Source of the DNA: Homalodisca vitripennis
Taxonomy: Eukaryota > Arthropoda > Insecta > Hemiptera > Cicadellidae
Reading direction: 5' to 3'
Assembly: GCF_021130785.1 (NCBI RefSeq)
Contig: NC_060208.1
Coordinates: forward strand, 55,269,001-55,333,000
Length of the DNA stretch: 64,000 bases
Made by a program: the position numbers and the translations under genes. How positions within the stretch are numbered: the first letter of the stretch is position 1; each line of letters starts with the position of its first letter. The notes beneath the pieces were generated by a model. It had not been told where the DNA came from. It made no database searches and saw nothing but the letters and a program-made list of their open reading frames with translations. This document shows positions 11,905 through 23,734 of this stretch, one piece after another.

Positions 11905-14900
11905 TATGTATTCTGACACATAACTGTTCTTAATGTTCATGTTATTAGACAGAATCTGATTCTAAAAAAGTTTGTTTAATGGAAAGATTTCCTTTTTATC
12001 TTTCCCCTTCTTGATCTAATTTCTCCATTATTTCTTCATTCAATTCAATGTTGGAAATTAGATTCAACTAGACTTACATACAGACAGATTGCCTACATAA
12101 GCTTTCCAGTTTGCATTTGGCTTATATCACAATATTACTTTTGATACTTTTCTTAATTCTTTTCTCTTTTAAATTTTAAAATAAAATAATGTATAAAAAA
12201 GATTACACTTATAACCATTGATGGAATAAATGTCAAACATTCATTCATTATCAATCTGTTACGTAGTTAGCTTACAGCAGAATTGAATGTTTGCCTTGAA
12301 TGTGATAATAATAATAATAATAAATACTGCAGGATAACACACAACATGCCTTTTTAATGTTTCATTAAATATGACAAACTTGTTTTCATAACAGGATAAC
12401 CATTTGATTTAGCTGCAACAATAAAAATAACAAAATATTGTGATTACAGCATTTCCATACTAATGAGGTCATTTTACTTACATCCAGTATTATTAAATTT
12501 TATCAAGAAACAAAAATGATCATCGCAAACATATTTCAAATTCCCAGATAATCCAAGCAGTATAAAAATTAGTTTGTTGCTAGGTGGGTTGCATCTTCAG
12601 TAAAGGTCCTCAGAGACCAAGTTAAAAACCAAGTACTCCATGAAAATTGTTAAGTTAAGTTGTGGAAAAATGATCAGAATATGTTTTGAATATTTTTAAC
12701 TAGTTTTACAGCATATTTATGTAAATAATAAAGGATTTACTAGCAAGAAGTTTCTATATACATCTACTAGAGACAACTCTTATTTAATGAGTGGGACAGA
12801 TGCCTTTATATATACAAAATTTAACTCAAACAAATAAAATAACACATTTTAAGTGTTAGTGTGATTAACCCTTTACATGGCATGGGGGGGAGTAATTTAA
12901 ATACCATCCTGACTGTATCTAGGATCAAAAATTAAGTTATGCAGAAATGAAGTTTGAACTTTCAAGTCTAAACTCAACTTATACTTGACATATTTCTCTG
13001 AATGAAAAGCTTCACTAAAGCTCAGCAAGACGCCAGGGAAGGACATATAGGCTACCATCATTGAACTTGATGTTTGTTATGTATGACTTCAAGTCTGTTA
13101 TGTATAAACTTGTAGTCTATGACTTCAATTTTTTCTTCAGATTTCCTATAGAATTACAGAAAAGAAATTTCACCAGCTTCCTGAGATATGCTTTGCTAAC
13201 TTTCAGCCAATTACTAAACTACAACAGAGTATGCAACTGTTTTTGCCCTACATCTGATAAAACTAGACAATAACTCATGTTGACTATGGTATGCCATGGC
13301 TTTGTGTTAGATTACGAGTAATCAGTAACATTCAGTGTACACCAGCAGTGAAGGTTTTAAAACATCTTTTTAACACCATTAACATTGGGTACAATTTGGG
13401 TTTCAATCAATTGATAAACAAAGGGAGGGATGAAACTTTATAAGTTTTCATTTAATCTGTCTTCTACTTCACAATTAATTGATAATAAAAAACAATATAG
13501 GCTAAAATAAAATTGCTGTTAAGACATAAATGCTATAAATGTTTAAATATTGTTTAAACAACTTACATTAATAATTAAAGGGGAACTGTTAACACAGGTT
13601 GTCAGTAGTAAGTATATCCGATACAGTTTACTTTGGAGTTATATAAAATGATTCCCTAAGCACAATTTATTTATACTTGTTCATTGAATAACATAAAACA
13701 TATTTATTTCATTCACACTATATCAGATTAAGGTTTAAATGCTGACACTGAATATAACCAACAGTCAAATTTAGTAAATTAAGAATACAAGCATAGCCCT
13801 AGTTAATTGAACATTAATTCATGGAGTTGAACCGAAATTGAAGCTTGCAACTAATTAAAGTTTAGCCTCTGAAAGTTTAATCAAATGTTTTATACAAAAA
13901 TTACATCAATGCAAAACACTGATCATAAACATGAGTTTCCTGTACTCCCCATCAGTACTTTGTAAAATACACTACTTATAAACTACACATTATAATAACA
14001 ATTCTATTCACTACCAGCAATTTATAGTTTTCTTTTCTTGTAATAATTTTTTATAAAAGTTACTTGAATGAAGCTCTTAATATAATAACATTTTTAGTTA
14101 GTGAACATTTTAATTAAAATTAATACTATTTCAATGTTAATAATTTATACTAGGTAGTTTTATAATAGAATCAATATGACAGATCAATATGTTTCCGGAT
14201 GTTTTAATTTATATTATTCAACTGTTTTATTACTTATATTGTTTTTTTCCAATATTTTCATTAATTAAATTTTAAAAGAACAATCTGCACATTTACATGA
14301 TGTCTACGTGAAGGATGAGTAGTATCTTTTTAGTTTTATTACTATCTAAAGTCAACTAATCCAAAATAAGAACTACAGAGCACCTTTGTATTCAGGATCT
14401 AGGAATAATAGATTCAATTGGAATTTTACTCATATAAGTATTAATTCCCAGAATCACCTTTCACATTTTCAAATATTAAAATATTTGTCTAGATCAAATT
14501 ATCAGTAAGTTAAGATGCAAATTTTAAATCTCTTAAGTTTAACATCTGGTGGCATCATACACACCACACAATTTAATCGTTCACATTAGCTAGAAAAAAA
14601 TGTCACGCTATAGTCTTGGACTGAGAGCCAATTTGTATTCTATCAGCAAAAAACCAGAGCTTTTAGTTAATTAAATCGATAAAGGAATTGCCTCAGAGAA
14701 AGACATTGATCATCGACTGTGCTAGATTTGGTGGGGGGACAAAATGGGAGAGTACTGATAAGGTTAAAAATATCAAATGATACAATACTTTTTAAATAAA
14801 ACTTTCTGACAAAAAAAAACATCAGACACCAAATAATAGTTATATACAGCAACTATATCATAACCAGTGGCATAAAGTATAGTGTCAGATATGTTTTTAA

Positions 14901-14975
14901 TTTAAGTTTGTCTCAAAAACATATTTAGAAATAGATGGATTAATAAGATGCTGAGACAATTGATAATATGGTATG
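11905..14975. other. No gene recognised; one (TAA)n tract
   Basis: AT-rich, with a (TAA)7-type tract at 12304-12324. TTAACCCTTTACATGGCATGG at 12867-12887 looks like one end of a TTAA-type element, but no partner end is seen. Chance ORFs here (for example 13061-13273) have no recognisable domain. Confidence 0.45.
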
Positions 14976-15067
14976 TTCAGTTAAATAAGATAAATATTAA
15001 GTAGTTAACTACTAACACTACTAAGTACCGTATTCTGAGATTAAGCTTACAGACTGCCTCATTGCTC

Positions 15068-15415
15068 AGTTAAATAAGCTAACTATTCCTAGAATTATCT
15101 TATGGACTGTCTCAATGCCCAGTTAAATAAGCTAACTATTCCTAGAATTATCTTATGGATTGTCTCAATGCCCAGTTAAATAAGCTAACTATTTCAAGAA
15201 TTAGCTTATGGGCTGTCTCAATGGTCAGTTATATAAGCTAACTATTCCAAAATGTAGCTTATTGACAGTCTTAATGCCCAGTTAAATAAGCTAACTATTC
15301 CAAGATTTAGTTTATGGACTGTCTCAATGTTCAGTTAAATAAACTAACTATTCCAAGAATTAGCTTATGGACTGTCTCAATGATCAGTTAAGTAAGCTAA
15401 CTATTCTGTGATTTC
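15068..15415. repeat. 53-bp minisatellite, about 6.5 units
   Basis: AGTTAAATAAGCTAACTATT recurs at 15068, 15121, 15174, 15227, 15280, 15333 and 15386, exactly 53 bp apart each time, followed by a TTAGCTTATGGACTGTCTCA-type half. Base changes but no indels separate the units. A diverged partial unit starts at 14979. Confidence 0.97.
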
Positions 15416-15576
15416 AATTGGTTTCCAGGGGATCAATTTACTAGTTTTTGGCTTCATATAGCAATATTTTTAACTTAAAAATATCCAGCATGATACATCT
15501 TATTTTGTTATAAGCTTTAGAAACATTTAAAGTAAGTTTCTTGTGAAAGTTAAAATATTTGTATCTTTGGTATCAA

Positions 15577-16080
15577 TTTACAATAACGTGACCATGGAAA
15601 GGAATGTTCATTTTTTTTTTCCTGAAAACTACAATTTTTCCTGAAAACAATAGTGAAGAAAAAATTCGTCGCCAACAAAAATCAAAGGAGTTACGATTTT
15701 TTGAAATCCTCTGAAAACTCTGTTTTTGACAGTACCTCTGGCTGAAATGATGCTGACTAGTACGTTAATCCTGTCAACGATGCCTGCCCGCTGCGCAGTG
15801 CTGCGCACTGCTTGCTCTTTTAGAAAAAAAAAATTAACTCGAGCTTGCAAAAGTCGAATCCCAGATCACGTGATGCCCCTGCTCCGTAACCCTCTAAGTG
15901 TTGTTCGACAAAATTTTGTCGATTATTTTCCATCCTGAACGCAATAATGCCCGAAAGGCATCAATATAATACAATAATATACTTTCCCCCCAGTTTATAT
16001 GCACCTGTGATAATAATACTTGGCTATAAATGCCCAACCCCAGGAAAAAAGTCCATTTTCCATGGTCACGCTATTGTAAA
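15577..16080. mobile_element. 504-bp MITE with long terminal inverted repeats
   Basis: The left end TTTACAATAACGTGACCATG (then GAAA) is the reverse complement of the right end TTTCCATGGTCACG, CTATTGTAAA, with one mismatch over about 25 bp. The inverted similarity continues raggedly through a poly-T plus CCTG block. No transposase; the GC-rich middle contains a GCGCAGTGCTGCGCACTGC self-complementary stretch. Target duplication not clear, so superfamily is open. Confidence 0.8.
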
Positions 16081-16089
16081 TAAATACCG

Positions 16090-17210
16090 TATCTTTTATA
16101 AAATAGAAAATGCATATACTTTTTAATATTTAGTATAGTAATCTTTAGTATTAAGTATTATGATACAAATAAAACCAAGTGCAGTACAACAATGAATCAC
16201 TTGTGTCCAATGTGATCTTTATATTGAAATCAGATGGAAGCAAACAAAATTATGGTCATTCACATGGAAATTGAATTTGTATTTATAATAGGGGATTATA
16301 CTGATGCAAATTAATTTCAAACCCACCAACAATTTTAGCTTTATGATACAATAACAGTGGAAAATGTACCGATAGCTATGCAATCTATGTTTTTTCACAA
16401 GATAAAACGTCTGTGCCATCAGTCATAAACAGGAGAGTCTTACATATCTGGTATAAATCCATCTGAAACTATGATTTTTTTCTGAGTATTTAAAAAAAGA
16501 AGTTGAAGTGACTTTTCGCTCAATTTGAAAATATATTGGGATATTTGGAAAATAGTCTACACAAAAATAAGTCCTACTTAGAGGATTAAATCTTACTTGT
16601 GAAGCTGTATGGTTAAAAAACCGACATTCCCATATACCCACTTATACGTCAATTGGTAACAGATACAACCGCACTGATGCAATTGACTTAAACAAGTGTA
16701 GGGTATTTTCTATGGGCTGATATATCACTGTAGAATATCTCACTATCAATATTTTAGACATAGGGCAAAAGAGACAGTTTACACAGTTTTGATTAACTGA
16801 AACACAGTTTAAAATTAAATCTGCCATTTATGTAGGCGTACCACAATTTACTGATCACCAGTAAAATTGTATTAAGATCAATATTGTTTCTATCAATTCA
16901 GCTATCAATATTTTCTTTTAATGCTTACAAATGATCATCAATAAGACCATGAAAAGCACCAAATTATTCAAGTAAGAGAGAGTGGAGGCTAATAGTCACT
17001 GTTACTGCAATAACTTAATTAACACCTTTTATAATAAAAAAATCTGGTCTGAGAAGTATTTCTCTAAGAATGGTTTACATGAAATACAATGCAAAACAAA
17101 CTACATTTGCATTTAAGACAACAAACCAAGAGGGTCATTTAATTTATCTCAAGCTACTCTTGTTTATTGATGACTGATTACCTGAAAAGAAGTTTCTACA
17201 AGTTTTTTTA
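16090..17210. other. No gene recognised
   Basis: AT-rich DNA; minus-strand ORFs of 60-70 codons are open only by chance composition and lack recognisable domains. Confidence 0.4.
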
Positions 17211-17218
17211 AATGGGAG

Positions 17219-17795
17219 GGGTAGGGTAAGATAAGCGGACCCGGTTTTTTTATATCGAAGAATGTAATCATCGATACCTAATATTCGCATCTCAAATCCT
17301 AGACTATCAATCAATATAAAAGTATCTTAGTCCTCAATAACAATCATATGTTTTAAATTTAAATATGAATTTAATATTTATACAGTGATCAAACAAATTA
17401 TAAGCAAAATTATGAAAACTGAAGACGACCATACTTGCAGTTGTCCTCTCACAGTTACAGTTGTTTCTTTCCCACAAATTTCACATAATGGGTTTTTCAG
17501 TTCGAGTCCAAAATGTTGAACCCACTAAAACATGTCTTATCATCTTTCAAAGCAATGTTGTGTAGCTTTCTAAAATTGACTGCCATTTTTAATAATAATG
17601 TTACTTATATGTAAAATTGAAATATTACCATAAGTGTATTATTTGAAAGTGTTTACAGCTGTTGATATAGGTTTTTTAAGTTAATTGTTCAAAATAATTA
17701 ATCAGTATCGATTGATTATATCGATGGTTGTGATTAAGTAATATCGTTTGCCGATTTCGATATAAAAAACCGGGTCTGCTTATCGTACCCCACCC
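17219..17795. mobile_element. 577-bp MITE, GGGTAGGGTAAGATAAGC ends, copy 1
   Basis: The left end GGGTAGGGTAAGATAAGC plus GGACCCGG, a T run and TATATCGA is mirrored at the right end by TCGATATA, an A run, CCGGGTCTGCTTATCGTACC and CCACCC. Perfect 8-bp flanking direct repeats AATGGGAG (17211-17218 and 17796-17803) are a target site duplication. No ORF. An 8-bp duplication is used by hAT, P and Merlin elements; the ends do not let me choose. Confidence 0.92.
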
Positions 17796-17804
17796 AATGG
17801 GAGT

Positions 17805-19960
17805 GGAAGTGAAGCAACATTTTATAGACTAGGATGGTAGGTATAGGCTAATTGCTGACCAATGCAATTTTTTTTTTTCATTCAACGGTAGCAGTAATTT
17901 TTTATCCTTTGATTAATTATTACAAGATTTCAATCTAAGGCTATTCAAGTAATAGTTTTAAATTTATTAACTTTAATTATATTTTATAAAGCAAGCTATT
18001 TACAAAAAAATATTCAAAACCTAGGTTAATGGATAATTAAATACAATAAGTATAATCTACTGCAGCCATCTCTACAGACCAACTTTAGAGAACTTCTTGT
18101 CAGTTAGAGAATATATAATCATTCTCACTTTTGAGATCAGCATTTACATGTGCACATTCAAATTATTTTTTATGAAAAGATCCCTAAGCTTATTTTACAG
18201 TTTTGGCAAAGTTGTGAAATCCAGTTAATAAATTGATACTGAAAATATGAATCCAAAACCACTGATTTTGTATAATTCTGTACAAAATGTTTGGTTTTTC
18301 GTGACAATAGGTATTAATGGTTTAAGAATTAAAAACATTCGAAGAAACAACATTTTTCAAACAGTACTGTACTGTCTAGGCTATATCATAAATGTTTTTA
18401 AAGGTTACATTTTTGTAGAAAATTTCAAAAAATTACTTTATCCGTACCTTTATGAAAATCTTCTAAAATCTAGATTTGTTTATAAACTATTCCACCTACT
18501 GTTTTAGATCATGAAACATATACTACAGATAAACATATATGAGTTAAACAGATTAATTGTTAATGAATTTAATTCTTACTGTTTCACGGAGCACACATTT
18601 CTTTACATCTTTAATTCCATTCTATTTAAATATTCAGCCAGCTAATCTGCAAATTGGATGCCATTCTCACATCTAAATACCGCCTTGCTTTCATCTTTCA
18701 CATTCATATTTTTGTCAGTAACCATTTATACATTTTGCTAATTATGGGGCCACATGTTGCTCTTAAACAGTGAAAATGTAATTTCAGTACCTTATAAAAC
18801 ATGTTCACAATTATAACATGTATTTTAGTTTTTATACTAGATATTGATAATTTAATAATATATTCATTTTCTCAAACAAGCATTACAAGCGTTACATAAC
18901 AACATTTTGATTATATATTTTATTTGATTGCGCTCCTGCTATGGAACTGCAGCCACTGCTAGGACCAGCATTGTGTTTTAAAAATTAAGTTAGCCAACTG
19001 GCAAAAATCAACTGTGCCAGACATAGGCCATAGGTATTTTAGGTAATTAAAAAATCGCTTAGCAGGTGTTGGAAACAGAATTAAAATTTTTAATTTTTAA
19101 TGTGATACAAGATATGGGGTTAGGAACAATCTAAAGATGAAACTTTCAGTAAGCACTATTGTAAAATTACAGTTTCTACCTGGTAAGAGTGCAGGGCTAT
19201 GGAAATGTAATTGTAGGCCTACATGTAACATTCAAGACAACATAACAGTTATATACCTATTGCTAACATTTTACACCAGAAACATAAACCAGCAAAATCA
19301 GTTAATTGGCAGTACTTTCTAGGTTAAACTTATCAACAAATAAAATATATAAGGCCAATCTGTTACCTACCATCTACCTCCCCCCACCCCCCACTTCATC
19401 GCTAAAACTTGTTCCAGAGTGAAGATATACATGCTGTTTATTCAGTTTATTGTTTTACTATAATTAAAACTATTATTTAAAAGTTATGTGTAATAAACTT
19501 ACCAGAATGCTAAAAAACCACAAATGAGAGCATGACTGACGAACTTATGATGGAGTAAAATTTGAAAATCTAATAAACCTGTGAGAAAAATCCTAATTTT
19601 TTAAATTAAGCTTTAAATTTAATTTGTCGTACCTAACAAATTGCTTGATTACACATTTAAAGCATAATGTGTGAATTAAATAAAAAACAAATGTATAATC
19701 AACAAAATGTCAAATGTCCTGTTTACTTTTGAATTACAAGCAGCAGTTTTATCACTTAAAAAATTAAAATAGGTGCTGAACTACCAAAACTAATAAGAAC
19801 ACACAAGCGGACGACAGAACGACTAACAAAATGGCTGGGAAATTGGGAAACGGAAGCAGACATGCGCATAATATAAACAATAATTTGGAAAACTTTTAAA
19901 TGCTGTAATCAGCTGCTTAGACATTGCAGGTTATATGCCAACATTCATTGAATATAATTT
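17805..19960. other. No gene recognised
   Basis: AT-rich, with short chance ORFs such as 18247-18507. ATGGCTGGGAAATTGGGAAA near 19833 has a good start context but is followed by a stop after 22 codons and no donor, so no exon is called. Confidence 0.4.
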
Positions 19961-19974
19961 TTAAATACACATTC

Positions 19975-20127
19975 TTTTTTATCTCATTTAAGCCTCAGCG
20001 TCAGCTATGCCGGCTTCGAAATGCACTGGTTTTTGTTATTATTACATTTTTGGACCTTCCCGGGATTCGAACCCGTAATCTCTCGGTTAGAGAGCCGAGA
20101 CTCTACTAGTCTACAGAGGAGGACAAG
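19975..20127 (-). mobile_element. tRNA-derived SINE with 11-bp target duplication
   Basis: On the minus strand the element starts at 20127 with CCTCCTCTGTAGACTAGTAG (box A-like), continues with an anticodon arm CTCGG/CCGAG, has a perfect box B GGTTCGAATCC, then a tRNA-unrelated body and an A-rich 3' end at 19975. It is flanked by perfect direct repeats AATACACATTC at 19964-19974 and 20128-20138, as expected for LINE-mediated insertion. Confidence 0.88.
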
Positions 20128-20139
20128 AATACACATTCA

Positions 20140-21460
20140 TTTTTATTGGCTATAATTTGAATACAAAGTGTACAATAATGTATAAAATTATAGATGTTGA
20201 ATTGAAACGTGGAATTATAGTATCAGTTCTCTAAGTTACTTCGAAATCAAGATGTGTATGTAAAATATTCAAAATACCAAGTTACATTTTTTGCATTAAT
20301 CTTAATATACTAATCATGTAACCCTTGAAAAAATTAATCAAAACCCAGACTGATATTTAATAAGCGTATAAATAATGATTGGACTTTTAACACCTCAATA
20401 TTGCAACAAAAAGGTGTGAAGGAAAATTTAGAGTTCGTCTGATGTGTTGGATAAAAAAGACTAAGAGTTGAAATGAAGAAGTTGTCCCGGTTACACATTA
20501 CAACAAAACTATAATTAAAAGTTTTTGTTGGTTTTAGTTAAATCCCAAATAAAAAAGGGTATCCGGCAGTTCCCCTGCATATGCTTTGAAAGGCAAAGCA
20601 GAAATATATTATTTTGTGTTAAAAACCGTCTAAAAGCCTGAGAGAGGGGCTACTCGAATTGGTTAATAGACTGTCCTCTCTATGGAAGAGTTTCACTTAT
20701 ATGTCGATTGGAGATAAATTGCACAAACTCTGGTTTTTGTTGACTTTGCTCGCTGTTGGTTCTCACGTTCTTTGTGACAAATAAACACGTTCAACACACA
20801 GAAGAAGTTAAATGCACTTTTAAGGAATAGAGTTAAGAGTGAGAGCGACCGCCCGTTTTAACAACATAGGATTGATTCACTTTGGCTTCCAATTCAGTTC
20901 AAAAGTATTGTCTATATTTTGGCCAGGTGGCAGATATACATACGAGTTGTTGTTCGTACAACCGCATTTTTCAGTCTACTTGCATATACATGTTCACAAA
21001 GTGATAATTAATTATTTAGTTTCCAATGTGTATAAATAAAAGTACAAATTAAAACCATTGTTTATATTAAATCAGTGGAGCAACTACAGAGAATATAGAT
21101 TTTACCGACCCCAAAGCCCTCAAATAAATCGTATATTCGTATGAAATCAATCTAACTTTTCTGAAACGCAGCAGTTACATTTTTCACTTTGAATTAGGTA
21201 CATCTAATTAATATAAACTTAGATGTATTTAAATTTATTTCATATTAACCGATGTGATGTGCTCGTCAATCAGATTCATCCCTCTTCCAAAGCAAGTCCT
21301 AGTTAGTTACGTCATTGTATTAAATACTAAACATAACGCACTCTATGAAGAGTCGTCACTTCAGAATAAACACTGTTTAAATGAGAATATATGTGAGCTC
21401 AGAGCAGCGAAATCTACAATTTGATTTATTTAACCTCCCACATGGCATAGCACAGTACGG
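20140..21460. other. No gene recognised
   Basis: Mixed composition; the 20840-21039 ORF has no recognisable domain and no splice support. Confidence 0.4.
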
Positions 21461-21467
21461 AAATGGA

Positions 21468-21496
21468 TAATAATAATAATAATAATAATAATAATA
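21468..21496. repeat. (TAA)n microsatellite
   Basis: Uninterrupted ATA/TAA trinucleotides just beyond the truncated end of the minus-strand LINE. Confidence 0.92.
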
Positions 21497-21544
21497 GTGA
21501 GGATATAGTTTATTTAGTGAGTGATCTCTTAAGTAATACTAGCA

Positions 21545-22460
21545 CAAAGTTAGCAAAACACACATATTGTTGGTGAAGAAAACCAAACCACATATTGTTG
21601 GCTAGGAGTGGCCAATCGTGAACCCCATGCTTGGTGTTTCGCGTTGTAATCACTTCCTGTTATAAATTTATTCCTCAATTTGAAAAACATGTCAAATTGT
21701 TGTTTGCTTAAAACGTCGGGAGGGGTGGACAATAAATTGCTGAAAATTTAATAAGACCTAACCAATTTTCAAGAAAAATGATGGAAGCTTGAAAGTGATT
21801 CTCTCTAAATCTGAGTAGTTCATAATGTTTAATTGTGTCTTTAACTGAAATGGCACTACCTCCATGGGCCGTGTTGTCAAGATGATTGGTATATTATATA
21901 ATTGGTATAGTTTCTGGAATAAGTAAGAGGTCTAAAATATGCAGGGTGATGAATAACTTGACTTCTTGACCATGCTGAGTTAACCCGTTGGTATTTGATA
22001 AAGCTATGTTAGGAAGAATATTCATTTTAGACGAGAAACAATAGTAGGTAACGTACTAATCTTTTCTGCATGTTTAGATCAAATATTTTTAAAGTGTTCA
22101 ACAGATGTTTTAAAATTATGTTGAATAAACTTTCAGATTCATCTAAGTGTCTGTTAGATTCTTGTTTCCTTAAAGGAAAACTGTAATTTCTGTGATATTC
22201 TGTACGGCTTGAGCGAAGGTTACTCCTTCAGTGACTATTTTGAAAGGACTGGGTTTGGTTAGCACTAGTTGGGTTGTTTCGTCCTGAATGACTCTGGTTG
22301 GCTTCAAAAGTCTTCTTTCTAAAGGTAGGAAATTGTTTAAGTTTTGTATTTCTCTATACACGGAACAACCTTTGTAGTTAGCCAAATGCTCACCAGACCA
22401 CGAAACGCAAGAAAGGGGTACTGTTGAAGGTTTACTTGCAAACCTTTGTATAATGATCCT
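21545..22460 (-). mobile_element. Jockey-like LINE fragment: ORF1 zinc knuckle and ORF2 endonuclease
   Basis: Read from high to low coordinates: ORF1 C-terminus with SGEHLANYKGCSVYREIQ, a diverged Gag-like CCHC knuckle (about 22360-22410), then GVTFAQAVQ; then the ORF2 start NILPNIALSNTNGLTQHGQE, HGGSAISVKDTIKHYE, LIKFSAIYCPP and FITGSDYNAKHQAWGSRL (endonuclease motif with the GDYNAKH core), ending at about 21550. RT is absent. Stops break ORF2. Unlike most LINE insertions it keeps the 5' half and has lost the 3' half. Confidence 0.8.
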
Positions 22461-22659
22461 GGGAACATTTAACACAACGAAATACAGATATCTCCTAAAA
22501 TTGTCTATAAAAACCTGTAGATAAATACTGTTTGGAAACAAAGTATTATTAGGTACTAGTTTAGCTAGAATAAATACAAACACAGAATGTATTGTACCAC
22601 TGACACATCTACCAACATTTGGATTCAGTAACAATGTGACTTACATTTTTTATTGATCT

Positions 22660-23180
22660 AGCATCAGGGAACGAGTTAATAATATTAAAAGGCAATCACA
22701 ATACAGAGAACACTGAGGCATCATGTTTAAATGTACAAACTTGTATTTATGCAAATTGGATAATAGTTTGGTGTGTATTTTTATTTGACATGTAGGTTAG
22801 GTCTCACGTAATTAACTTATTTATTTGTGTGCAATTTTTTTACAATCGTGAAAAGTGTTATTTTATGTTACGTTCTTATGATTCATAACTACGAAGAATT
22901 ACATCATAGTAATTCAGTAGAATGCACGTACTTCGTTTTTAACTTTTACTAAAATAATCAAGTTTTACAAAGTGAAGTGTGATAATAGTACTGTCATTCA
23001 CGTATATCTCACTGAGACAAATATTTTATATTGATTTTTGGTATGCCTATCAGAGTATTATTAGGTAAGTATTGCTAAGTCGAAATGAAAATTAATGAAC
23101 AATAGGCTGCAACTCCTTATATTTGCAAGTTTAAGGTAGGCAGTACATAACTGCAGTAAATGTTAAATTAGGGATGCTTT
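22660..23180. other. No gene recognised
   Basis: AT-rich spacer between the LINE and the second MITE copy. Confidence 0.4.
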
Positions 23181-23189
23181 ACAAGAATA

Positions 23190-23726
23190 GGGTAGAGTAG
23201 GATAAGCAACCCTGATTTCTTTATATCATTATTATCAAACGACATTTAATTATTATACCCATCAACATAATAAACCCATAGTAATTAATTTGAACAATAA
23301 CTAAATCATCTGGACAAACTGTACATGCAGTTTCATATTCTAAACACAATTTGTTCTATTTAAGTAACTTCTGTTAAAAAAAGATAGTTAACTATACAAA
23401 ACTAGGCCTATATAAAATAACACTAAAAGATGATTTAGGCTACTGTGTCTTTCTCGGTTTTAAAATGTTTGTTTTGTTGTTATGTTTTCTTTATTATTTA
23501 AATGCCATTTTTCCTACCACCTGTCTTAGTTGTTTGATTATTGGTAATGGTTCATTTACTATTTATGACACTATGTAATTGTTTAAACTATTTCTATTAA
23601 TTTGAAACATGACTAATTTAGTATTTCAGATATGTTGATATTGATTAGTAGTTTTGTTATTCGATATATAAGTATCAGTGATTGTAATAAGCTATATAAA
23701 ACCGGGTCCGCTTATCATACTCTGCC
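23190..23726. mobile_element. MITE, GGGTAGAGTAGGATAAGC ends, copy 2
   Basis: The left GGGTAGAGTAGGATAAGC and right CCGGGTCCGCTTATCATACT, CTGCC are the same terminal inverted repeats as the 17.2 kb element, with more substitutions. The 8 bp outside each end (CAAGAATA and AAAAAATA) match at six positions, a decayed duplication. Length 537 bp; no transposase. Confidence 0.85.
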
Positions 23727-23734
23727 AAAAAATA

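Noticed and set aside
12867..12890. Further piggyBac-type left end TTAACCCTTTACATGGCATGG
   Set aside because: No right end with the complementary sequence was found; TTAACCC alone is too short to claim an element. The same holds for 26344, 39976 and 58299.
19833..19901. Well-placed ATG reading MAGKLGNGSRHAHN as a first coding exon
   Set aside because: Stops after 22 codons and there is no donor before the stop.
22170..22634. 154-codon minus-strand ORF as a host gene
   Set aside because: Its C-terminal half is LINE ORF1 text (ANYKGC knuckle) and the next segment is a LINE endonuclease, so it is element-derived.
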